64,000 nucleotides of DNA from Aculops lycopersici. Its lineage: Eukaryota; Arthropoda; Arachnida; Trombidiformes; Eriophyidae. Both the position numbers and the translations under genes were made by a program. Below are positions 1 to 9,100 of the stretch, one piece after another; position 1 is the stretch's first letter; every line of letters starts with the position of its first letter. The notes under the pieces are model-generated. The model did no database searches and was not told the origin of the DNA. It worked only from the letters and a program-made list of their open reading frames with translations. Location of the stretch: contig WNKI01000002.1 of NCBI GenBank assembly GCA_015350385.1, positions 8,714,336 through 8,778,335 on the forward strand. Reading direction: 5' to 3'.

Positions 1-728
1 TCTTTGCCGCCGCGCAACAGGAGCTCGCATAGATCTTGTTGATCTTTTGACAGATCGATATTCAGGAATTCTCTGACGGTATTTGGCCAAATATTATCCA
101 CAGCCCAATTAACTGTGCCCATGCCAGAACCGAAATCTAATACAGTATTTGGTGTGAATTCGGGATCTTGAGCTTTGATCTCTCTCATAACTGTATGTAT
201 TGCACCGTAGTTGGCACCAAGTCTAGCTGCCATATACAAGCAGGCCGCTCTCTCGTCGTATTCGTAATAATGCCAGTCTCTTAACCTATCTTCGAGTGTT
301 CCATCAATGAGTTGATGAAACTGATCCTTGGCTAGAATAGACTCCTCGTGAAGTCTGAACTCTGTTGGATCATCATCAGGGCTAACTCTAATCTTATTAC
401 GGACATCCATTTCAACTCGCAAATCTGCTTCCTTGCTTCTCTTCGTAAACTTGTCATCTGGCAGCTTTATGCCGTGCATAATATGATTCAGATGTCTCAC
501 CTCACGTCTAAATTTAGTATTTGCAAATCTTTGTATCTTTCTCTCCGCTGCGATTTGAAGCAAGGAGGGCATCCTGACCATGCCGAAGTTTCTTCGTGTT
601 TTGATTCTCTTTGGGTTAACATTTCCCTTGGCCAGTTCCTCCTGGAGATTTGGTTCAATCTCTGGGACAACCCTTCCCATATAAATGGTTCGCTTTGAGA
701 GCCTGAAGGCAGAAAATCTTGCAGCCAT
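1..728 (-). CDS. METTL17: METTL17/Rsm22-like mitochondrial ribosome assembly protein (5' part only)
   Basis: The reverse strand reads open from an ATG at 728-726 to the window edge, giving about 242 residues and no stop, so the gene continues beyond base 1. The N-terminus (MAARFSAFRLSKRT) is basic and hydroxylated, as in a mitochondrial targeting peptide. Near the truncated end it reads VLDFGSGMGTVNWAVDNIWP, the glycine-rich SAM-binding motif typical of the Rsm22/METTL17 family. Known family role: a methyltransferase-like factor needed for assembly of the small mitoribosomal subunit. No intron is needed in the visible part. The start faces tRNA-Ala about 160 bp away, so the intervening bases should hold its promoter. 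I am confident of the family; the symbol is by orthology. Confidence 0.86.
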   Translation of the reverse strand, partial: MAARFSAFRLSKRTIYMGRVVPEIEPNLQEELAKGNVNPKRIKTRRNFGMVRMPSLLQIAAERKIQRFANTKFRREVRHLNHIMHGIKLPDDKFTKRSKEADLRVEMDVRNKIRVSPDDDPTEFRLHEESILAKDQFHQLIDGTLEDRLRDWHYYEYDERAACLYMAARLGANYGAIHTVMREIKAQDPEFTPNTVLDFGSGMGTVNWAVDNIWPNTVREFLNIDLSKDQQDLCELLLRGGK

Positions 729-885
729 TTGAATATGATGAGCTGGATATCATCTAGATCGATGATACAAATTTTAAGTTGAAGTCAGAAGTTCAGAGTC
801 AAGAAATTCACGTGTTCGTTTGAAGTTTGTTTACAAGCATAGGACTCCACTGAACTCAACGAAAATAATGCTCTCCAATGAACGC

Positions 886-957
886 GGGGTCATGGTGTAG
901 TGGTATCACGTTTCGTTCGCATCGAAAAGGTCTTGGGTTCAAATCCCAATGGCTCCA
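886..957 (+). tRNA. tRNA-Ala (anticodon CGC)
   Basis: A 72-nt cloverleaf folds cleanly. The acceptor stem is GGGGTCA with TGGCTCC (two G-T pairs) and discriminator A. The D stem is GTG/CAC, the anticodon stem TTTCG/CGAAA with loop TTCGCAT, and the T stem TTGGG/CCCAA with loop TTCAAAT. The anticodon CGC reads GCG (Ala). The internal B box GGTTCAAATCC fits a Pol III promoter. There is no encoded CCA and no intron. Confidence 0.95.
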
Positions 958-1720
958 CAATTTTTCTTCTCTGAAAAGGACTCGAGGCGGAGCATTACAG
1001 CCTGTCATTTACAGGTGTCCAACTTGAACCCATCGCGTCACTTTAAAATCAGATCAAATTCTGGCATACTTTTGAGCCTCTTGAACTAAACACATATTAA
1101 TCTTTCTCTGGGCAAAAACTCAATTTAATGCTGCTGATTTTTACTTTTAATGTTGCTATTAAATTATACTTTTGCCTTTTCGCATCAACTCTATGGTCAT
1201 CTCTTATTCGTCGTCGTTGTCTTCGTAGTTTTCTCCTGCTTATTGTCTAGCTTGTCCAATGGATTCAACAATCTGCACAAAAGTTTGCTCCATGATTGAT
1301 TTGCCAAGAAGAAACAAATTATTCTGAATCTAATCCTGGCCAACCTAAAGTCAAAGAAATCAACGAGATCCATGATGAGCCTCGTGCCCGCCACTAGACT
1401 TGTGGAACGCTGGGTCCGGGTGAGCGTCCCACTTGACACCAGCTATTGGGTTTGGCGTGCAGGTGTTTGCAAGCAAGAGTCATGCAAAAGTTGTTTGGTT
1501 GCGATGCATAAATAGAACAGGTGGAGGTTAGTAACAAGATACGACGGAGTTGGTGATGGTGATTAGCGTGCGTTATGAACAAGATGCAAGATTTGACAAA
1601 TTAATCGAGAGAGCGATTGGATCGGGTGAGGTATCAATTGGATCAAGTGGAGTGATTTGGAATTGAAATAAATAGAGACAATAAAGAGGTTACTTTCAAA
1701 GATCCTCCAATTCAAGACTA
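958..1720. other. Intergenic stretch between tRNA-Ala and the cuticle gene
   Basis: I see no supported gene in these roughly 760 bases. Two minus-strand open frames (about 1197-1439 and 1394-1582) have no homology I recognise, and the second lacks an ATG. The right-hand part probably includes the 3' UTR of the cuticle gene, which is transcribed leftwards. Confidence 0.5.
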
Positions 1721-2178
1721 CTAACCAGAATTCTTTGGCGCTGTTCCTGGCTCGTTGGTCTTAACATGAGCCCGGAAGCCGTGTTTGTCTGCAATGTAGC
1801 TGACCTCACGGAACATGCCGTGCTTGTCCTTGTAGCCATAACTGCCCTTTACCTCATGAGGATGGTGGCTCTCCTCCTGTTTCCACTGCTTGTTGCCCTT
1901 GTGATCGATGACCTTGTAGCCATACTTGTAAGGGTTGTACTTGTGCTTCTTCTCCTCGTGCTGCGTTGTTTGTTGTACATTGGCGATTGTAGGTTGCAAA
2001 GTGGTTGGATTTTTGGATGATTTGGTTAGATCAGGTTAAATTCAAGGAGTTTGCTCTAGGGTCTAAATGATGTTTGCTAGTTAGAACTTGCCTCAGCTTG
2101 TGCTTGAGCTATCGATAGGATAACGACGATGCTGCATATGGCTGCGATGAGGAGGACTAAGTTTAAGTTGGATTTCAT
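1721..2178 (-). CDS. RR-type cuticle protein (chitin_bind_4), two exons
   Basis: Exon 1 is 2178-2092 (29 codons) and exon 2 is 1960-1721 (stop TAG at 1723-1721). They are joined in phase 0 across a 131-bp intron whose donor is GAG|GCAAGT and acceptor CGCAG, a GC-AG intron. Exon 1 encodes a secretory signal (hydrophobic LVLLIAAICSIVVILSIAQA). Exon 2 carries the Rebers-Riddiford chitin-binding consensus, with YGYKV, KQEESHHPHEVKGSYGYKD and GFRAHVKTNEPGTA. The mature protein is about 85 residues. Role by family: a structural cuticle component that binds chitin. The RR version resembles those of mites and ticks. The family is secure; exon 1 rests on splice consensus, phase and the signal peptide. 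Confidence 0.88.
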
Positions 2179-2392
2179 CTTTAGGCCACTTGTTGTTTGA
2201 ATCATTTTTCTCGTTTGAATCTTTGAATCTCTTGACTGAATCTTCTTGAATAAAATAAATCGATAGTCTCGATAGTTTGCTTGCTATTTGAATTGTACTA
2301 AAACTCTCAAATTTCTCTTTCTCTCTTTTCAAAACACACTAACTCGACGGGAGGAATCGATCGATTGATGACCGAAACAAAGCGAGCGGCTC

Positions 2393-2399
2393 TATTTAT
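2393..2399 (-). promoter_or_regulatory. TATA-like element upstream of the cuticle gene
   Basis: On the minus strand this reads ATAAATA within GATAAATAGAGCC, about 215 bp upstream of the cuticle ATG. TATA promoters are common for stage-specific cuticle genes. The link to this gene is inference from position. Confidence 0.35.
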
Positions 2400-3696
2400 C
2401 TAGTCGTCGAAATGCATCTAGTTTAGCTTGGCGGAAAGATTGTTTGTTCAATGGAATCTGCTACACCAAACAAAGTCTCTCAGGTTTAGGTTACGTAACC
2501 GAACGGCTTAACTGTCTAAGTGTCAAGTGGCTTGGAGTTTGCAAGTTCAGCTAAAGGAAAAACTGCAGTACCACTAGCTGCTCTCTCTCCCTCACCCTCT
2601 TTCTGCCGCTCCAAAGGTAAGCTAATCAGCTTGTCCTATTAATGAATTTTTCACCTAGCAGAAGGAACTTTCTCTCTTTGGAGTCTTCAGTCGGCGGCTG
2701 TCGACGGAAACAATATTACGGATCTGTCGGACGGTTGGTTGGTTGGCCGGTGGGTCGATAGAGAGGGAGGTTGGTAGGACCCATTTTAAAGGTTAAGTTT
2801 GTTTTCGGCTGGTCGGACAGACGCTGCCGGCGGTAGAGGCGAGCGACTTCCGCGCCCAGCAAACTAAAGGAGCCGACCATTGTTAGTTTGTGCCGGCCAT
2901 TTGAGATCGCTGCTACCACTGCCGACTCTCGTTACCTGGACAGGTATCTGTAGTGGCTGCTCGTTTGCATAATTTATGTCCTCACCTGGCCAGCGATCGA
3001 GTCAGTGAGCGAGCGAGAGAACAAGAGCAACAAGTGTCCCGAGATTGCCGCCATAGAGCACAGTGGTGGTAAAGGTTCACAGATTGACCAATACCCTGGC
3101 CAGTGGCGACATTTGCGAGACTGAGGCGCCGACCGAAGCAACAAGTCGTTTCTACTGTTGCTACTGCTTCTGTTGTTGTTGTTGTTGTTGCTGTTGATGT
3201 TGTTGCTACTACTTCTGTTAGTTGGTGTTAGCGAGACAAAAAAGTGACATCGATGTTGTTGTCGATAGTATTGAATGAAATTTGCGATTGTGTTTGCGTT
3301 TCTCAACTGACCTGTCAACTTTCTCTCTCACCCTCCTATCTGGTTGCAGTCTAGTCCAAAGAGCTACCTGTTAAATGTGCAAGGTTCTGGGCTAAGCTAC
3401 TGAGTTAGAGTTAGTGCGTCCAGTTGAGGACTAATGACACAAAACCGCCGTTAGGTTTATTGACGCCATGTTAACATCAACAACGAAAGAGCAACAACAA
3501 GAACAGTAACCAGTTGTTCAAAAACAGACAATTTTCTATTTATTAACATTAACATTATCATCTGAGTAATAAAATTCATTCCTATGAAGACTAGATAGAG
3601 TTCCTAAGATACGTTTAAGAGTGTGATAGAAGAAGTCAAACGAGGAGAGGTCATCGTTTGCAAATTGCAATAAGTCGATGCGATAGCATCAAGAAA
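2400..3696. other. Intergenic stretch between cuticle promoter and BOK 3' end
   Basis: No supported gene. It holds a GTT/GCT trinucleotide run near 3170-3205 and, near 3535-3600, AT-rich sequence that is probably the 3' UTR of the leftward BOK gene (TTTATT on the plus strand is a minus-strand poly(A) signal). Confidence 0.5.
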
Positions 3697-5313
3697 TTAC
3701 CACCTCGAAAGGGATAATATTGCCCAAATGAAGAAGGGCAAGGACAGTGCCAGTGCCTTTGATATGGTGGGACCAAAGCGAAATCCAGCTTGGTATTTGT
3801 ACAAGAAGGACTCCCAACCGCCTTGCTGCGAGATCCAAAGAGCCAAATCGCGTTCGACAAATTGAATGAAGCCATCGAGTATGGGACCAACGTGTTCCGG
3901 GGCGCCAAGCCTGACGCAATCCAGCGACATGGCGCCAAACAAGGAAAATAACGCGGTTATCCTGCACCAACTAATCTCCTGTCGTGTCATCTCCTGGCAA
4001 ATGGTCATTTGAGCCTCGAGAAGGGTTTCTAATGATGAAAATTTGTCAATGCCAATGAGCTCGTAGATGGTATCACCGTAGAACTCAGGCTTCCAGTCGC
4101 GCAACTCGCGATTAATGTCGAGTATCACAGAAAAGATTTGATTATTTATCGTTGGATCCATGACATACTTTCTAATTGCTGTTCCAACTACAGCAGGTTG
4201 ACCACCGACAACTTGCTGGCTTGGCACTCGAGTTGTCGTTGTTGTTGCACTGGCAAACGTCTCTCCAATTGAAGCCAAGTTCTCGCTTGATACCTCACTT
4301 CGCCTTAGGCCTTGCACTCTAGCTGTCAACATGGACAATTGCTGTCCATCTAAATCTCCACTAACCGCAGTTCGTTTGCGGAGACTCATTCTACCCCCAC
4401 CACCAACTACAGGTGGTTCGCCATTTTCTTCTGTCATTGAATCAACTGGTGGTGGTCGCATGCTTATTGTGGGTAGAGTGTTGGTGATTGAGGCAGAGCC
4501 TGGCGCTGAGAGCGAGGTGGTTGCTTGGGTTCGTATAGTGTAACCACCTGTCTGGTGGTTGCTCAAGCCCAGCGAGGCCGAGCTTAGCATTGCGGCCGCC
4601 CGACGAGCTCGCGACGATTTGGTTAGATTTAGATCCCTTAGCGGAAGCTTGTTTTGTCTTAGCTTTAAAAAGACATAGCGCAAGTAGAGCCACCGAGTTT
4701 GCTCTACAATACGCTCCTGCGAGGCAGGCAACTTGAGCCCCATTTTGGCAGTTATCTGTTGGCCCAGTGAAACGCCGACATCCGATAAACGCTGCGCCTG
4801 AAACGATGACCTCTCCAGTCGGCCAATGAGAGACTTGCGATGCCTAAGCGGATTGTTGACACCCAATAGATTGTTACTGCTTCCGGCGACGGCAAACATT
4901 TGTGCTTGCTGTTGAATTGACGTAAATTGTTGCTGGTATTGCAATGGAGGTTGATGATGGTCTAATAAAATATACTGTTGGAATAAAGGTTGTTGATGGT
5001 GGTGGTGGTGTTGATGCTGTTGCTGATACTGTGACTGACTCTGCAGGCTCAATGGCTGCAAACTCAACTTCCTACCACATGCTTGCGGATTCACACCCAA
5101 TAATACCTGTTGAGATTCTCCGTACTTATTATTACTATTATTGTTTCCTCCTAGCCTAAAGATTTTTGTCGACGAGGCCATCGTTTTCGAGGGACTCGGC
5201 GGAGTCGTCGGCGTCTCACCACCCTGGCGTTGTTGTTGTGCGTTTAAAGTTAACATTGTGGCACCTTGAGAGGGATCTGAAGCAGTCGAGGAAATAGGCG
5301 ATATGCTTGCCAT
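3697..5313 (-). CDS. BOK: BOK-like Bcl-2 family protein with long N-terminal extension
   Basis: One exon encodes 538 residues from the ATG at 5313-5311. The frame is open 55 codons further upstream but has no other ATG before a stop. Bcl-2 folds are normally about 180-250 residues; here roughly 195 low-complexity Q/H/S residues precede the fold. BH4-like helix: VEQTRWLYLRYVFLKLRQ (about 196-220). BH1: EISWCRITALFSLFGAMSLD (about 440). BH2: WISQQGGWESFLYKY (about 490). A C-terminal membrane anchor (ALALSLPFFIWAILSLSRW) ends the protein. BH1 and BH2 match BOK and fly Debcl best. Between BH4 and the BH3 position lies about 150 residues of disordered insert. The BH3 position reads VILDINREL, without the usual Gly-Asp. 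Inferred role: regulation of apoptosis at mitochondrial or ER membranes. Confidence 0.8.
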   Translation of the reverse strand: MASISPISSTASDPSQGATMLTLNAQQQRQGGETPTTPPSPSKTMASSTKIFRLGGNNNSNNKYGESQQVLLGVNPQACGRKLSLQPLSLQSQSQYQQQHQHHHHHQQPLFQQYILLDHHQPPLQYQQQFTSIQQQAQMFAVAGSSNNLLGVNNPLRHRKSLIGRLERSSFQAQRLSDVGVSLGQQITAKMGLKLPASQERIVEQTRWLYLRYVFLKLRQNKLPLRDLNLTKSSRARRAAAMLSSASLGLSNHQTGGYTIRTQATTSLSAPGSASITNTLPTISMRPPPVDSMTEENGEPPVVGGGGRMSLRKRTAVSGDLDGQQLSMLTARVQGLRRSEVSSENLASIGETFASATTTTTRVPSQQVVGGQPAVVGTAIRKYVMDPTINNQIFSVILDINRELRDWKPEFYGDTIYELIGIDKFSSLETLLEAQMTICQEMTRQEISWCRITALFSLFGAMSLDCVRLGAPEHVGPILDGFIQFVERDLALWISQQGGWESFLYKYQAGFRFGPTISKALALSLPFFIWAILSLSRW

Positions 5314-6083
5314 CGATGGCAACGCCGACAAATGCTGAAGTTGTTTTGAGGTTACATAATAATATTGTTGATTCTTTGTTGCAATTTTGTTATTTAATTG
5401 GCATTGATTCACCGAGCAAACATTTGTATTTCTTCTAAACAAAGAGGGCGAAACATTACTCAAGAGAGAAGGATTCAACAGGTGAATTTATTTTGCGAAT
5501 CTTCGCGCAGGTGCGTCGCAAAACTTAATCTAGCTTTTCTACAAGTTTTCCGCAGAAAAATTGTATCTGTTTTCGCCTGTGCTGATATTTTTCAGACAAT
5601 CCTTTAGACCTCTGCACTTATTCAAAATTAGCGCCAGGATGCTCATTCGATCTTCGCAAATTAAAATCCATCAGGTAAAATTGTAGGGGAGCGGAGATGT
5701 GACGTTTACTCAATACAACCACCTAATACAACCTAATACAACAAGTCTTGGAAAAGGCAAAATTGCAGCAAAAGTCTATGCACGCTTGGTGATCACTCAC
5801 TAGGGCTGTGCATCAGGTTTGCACTCAGATTTTCTTCCCCCATTCTTTTCTGGCCGATCTAGCTGCAGGCTCTGCGCCCTGCGCCGACTGCCAGCATCCG
5901 TACTAGAACCGCAATTCAGCTTTTTTACCTGCAGATAAAAATCGGCGCCTGCAGTTAATTCACAGAATTTGCCCAATAATTTTTATCTGCAGGTAAACGA
6001 AGCGGGAAAAAGTTTCTCTGCGATAAGCTGCAAATGACCTGGCTTATCACTCACACAGTGCAAGTACGAGAGAAAAAAGTGAT
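5314..6083. other. BOK 5' flank
   Basis: No coding exon is supported beyond the in-frame extension of BOK up to about 5478, which lacks an ATG. The region holds a perfect 19-bp inverted repeat (5924-5997, listed separately) and probably the BOK promoter. Confidence 0.45.
5924..5997. repeat. Perfect 19-bp inverted repeat (hairpin, 36-nt loop)
   Basis: The left arm TTTACCTGCAGATAAAAAT (5924-5942) is the exact reverse complement of the right arm at 5979-5997. The loop is 36 nt and itself contains another CTGCAG. It sits about 85 bp from tRNA-Val, in the BOK upstream region. Confidence 0.9.
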
Positions 6084-6157
6084 TGCGCGAACCCAGGTTC
6101 GAACTGGGGACCTCATGTGTGTGAGACATGCGTGATAACCGACTACACTATCCGCGC
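6084..6157 (-). tRNA. tRNA-Val (anticodon CAC)
   Basis: On the minus strand a 74-nt cloverleaf folds. The acceptor stem is GCGCGGA with TTCGCGC and discriminator A. The D stem is GTG/CAC, the anticodon stem CATGT/ACATG with loop CTCACAC, and the T stem CCCAG/CTGGG with loop TTCGAAC. Anticodon CAC decodes GTG (Val). No intron, no encoded CCA. Confidence 0.95.
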
Positions 6158-9100
6158 CGCAATTGCAAAGTATTCGATTTTTACAAACACGATCTCTCTC
6201 GCCCTCCCTCCCCGTTTCTCCTCTCTATCTCTTCTAGAGAGCGGGATACGAGTTTTACTAATGAGGGAAAAGTTGAACAATTTTCTCAAATCAACTCTCT
6301 TGCTTGCTTTTGCATCGAATTAATGTCATGTTTGTAGCGAGCAACTAATGGATTAGCCACCTTGGTTAGCCGACCAACCATCGACAGACTGAATGGTAGA
6401 AGAGAGGGTTAGTGTGAGCAAGATGGAAGCAACAAATTTCGAGTTTCCCACTCTGACGTTGTGAGCTCAAACTCGAGACATCAGCTGTCACATGATCGAC
6501 GAGATCCCACTAACGGCCATCTTGTCGCGCTCTGGTTGCGTCACCTCCGCTTCCTGTAACACGCGAACCCTTTCTCCTTCAGGCTGACGTTTACGAAACT
6601 CTGTCTCGGTTCTAACTTCACTCTTTGGGCCACAAACTTGCTGCTCGATTCGTTCCCTTCCATCGATTCAAGTTGTCGCTCACTTTCACACTCACTCATT
6701 TATCCTTCCATTGAAACTTTTACTCCCACTTCCTTTAGTCGGTTCCATCTTTTGTGTGACCCTTTGCGTTCCTCCACGTGACAGTCGATAGATTTGCAAG
6801 CTTGCAGGCGAGCGTTCGACGCACCTGAGCAACCGGAAGAGAGTTGTTACGCGCGACCAACCAGACGGAACGACCGCCCGCTCGCGCCAAATTCAATCAA
6901 CTCCAACTCTGGCTCGATTCTGTTCAGTTTGGTTGGTTTAGTCTTAGTTGGTTTGTCGAGTTTGGTTGGCTAAGAGGAAGCAGCTTGAGGGGTGGGCAAA
7001 ACTCAAAGGCGGCCGCAGTTGGTATTAGCTGGCGCTGTAAGTAACTTCCTTTTAGTTTCGATCCACATTTGCGGCAACCACTTTGCGGCCTTTGGATTGT
7101 GTGAGCAAATGGCGACAGTCGGTCACATCGTTCGATGGACCAATTGAACGGTTCTGCTCGAGGCTCCAACTGGCGCCTACCTGCAACCCGGTGATTTTTC
7201 TCCTCCTTGCTGCTGGCGTTCTGTAATTCGAACAGCCAACTAACACTACTTTTATGTGAGAGAGTCGTTGAGAGACTCGCAAGCACTGAGACACAATGTG
7301 TTGCCCAAATGGAGGAAGGAGAGTTAAAGAGTGAGAGAGAAAGAGGCGACAACAATAAGCTCACTAAGCGCTGGGACAATTGCAAATACTCGACTCGGCT
7401 GCCAACCGGAAGCCAGTGGAGCGAATTAGCGACGACTAGCGAGCAGATGGGCGAAAGAGTGAGGAGGCCAAAGTGGTAGCGAGTTTATATTTGGTTGCTG
7501 CAGGTTTTAGTCGATGATTCCAATTCAGGTAGTTGGTTGGTTGATTGCACCGAGCGACGAATGATATTGTCGTCTGGCTGGCCAGCCAGTAGTGCGACAA
7601 TAATGAACTCGTCGCTAGGTGCTCAATCCTCTCGCTTTGCTGGCAGATTCACGTTGGTTGCCCAGCTCTCGAGCTGGCGATTTTTGTGTCGCCTCTCTCT
7701 TTCTCTTTGTAGCCTCGAGGCAACGAGTCGAATTTTGCCTTGCAATTGCAAAGTGGTTAGTGAGACTCTAGATTCCACTTGAGGGGCCCACTAATATCAC
7801 TATCAATACTAATACCAATTGGAATAAGAATAGCGACCGATCGGTGGGACTTGGTGTGGCTAACGAGCGTCCATTTAGTTCTGCTTATCTCTTGGCCGCT
7901 TGTTCTTCTCTCTTCTCATCGGGACAAGAAGAATAATGCAAGAAAAAGAGAGAAAGATAGGGAGGAATAGACAAAACACTTAGTTTGTGCAACTTGAAAG
8001 ATTTCCAACCCCGAAGGACAACGACAACACTAACTTCAATTCAATTCCAATTCAATTGCTGCTCATTATCATTATACGCCAACAACAACGAGTTCTCTGA
8101 GCTTGTTACCAAGTCTTCAATTGCAGCTGCAACTTCAAGTGGTAAATTGATTGGCATTAATGTAAAGAAGGAAACAAGTGAGACTTTTTCAGCCGATCGG
8201 CCCGGCGGCAGCGGCTGCAACGCAAGCCGGAAACAACCCTGGATTACACTGCTTCGGGTGGACCACTGGACATCAAGAGAATAGCACAAGAGGGCGTGGC
8301 AGGCAGGCGGGTAGTCCATCATTGCGAGAAAATAGAAGTAAAAGTTGCAAAGTTTACTGCTACTACTTTGGTCCCATCAAACAAACAATTGAACTGGAAG
8401 AGAATAACGAGTGAAAAATTATTAGAGAGACTCGGAACTGCGTGTGGCAAGCAGAAGTTTCAAGTTTTATTGTTGCTAACCAATAAAAGTTTCCTCTCTC
8501 TCTCTCGCTCTGGTATTTTGATTCAATTTGCTTCTCGTAACATCAGCAGCAACAAGAAATGGGAGCAATTTGATTTTCCAGTTCCTCCTTCCATTTGCTC
8601 GCTCGCCTACCGGAAGCTAGAGCAAGTTGATTTCGGTCTTGGCTGCTGAAATTGCATTACTCGTATCGAGACGCCGCTATTTCCGGAAGTCGCGGATCGC
8701 CACTGATTCTCTCTCTCTCTCTCTTCCGCTTCTGATTCAAAGTTTGAACCAAAGCAAGTGGAGGCCAGGATGTCGCCGAGAACGAACTCGTCACACGAAG
8801 ATAGATTGACTTGAATTGCACAATTCAACTTGCAAGTTGCAAGTTGCAACTAAGCAAACTCTCGCTGCCCGTCGACTTGTTCCACATCCACGGCGATGAT
8901 TGATTCAATCAAATGTTGCGCGCAAGATTTGGCCAGCAACCAATAGGGAGCCCAATGGGTTGCACAGAATGGAAATTGGTTGGAGTTAGCGAGTCGACAA
9001 GACGGATGATTCTATTCTGCTATTATATAGCAATTGACTTGCTTTTTCGAATCTCTCTAGCTGATTTTCGACCAACCAGAAGAGATTCAGATGCAAAGTG

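Noticed and set aside
1394..1582. Minus-strand small frame with His/Cys residues near the cuticle gene
   Set aside because: Starts with TTG, no signal peptide or domain; probably 3' UTR of the cuticle gene.
3173..3205. Candidate short-period array checked as a CRISPR-like or satellite repeat
   Set aside because: It is a simple GTT/GCT trinucleotide run; no spacers, and the window is eukaryotic.
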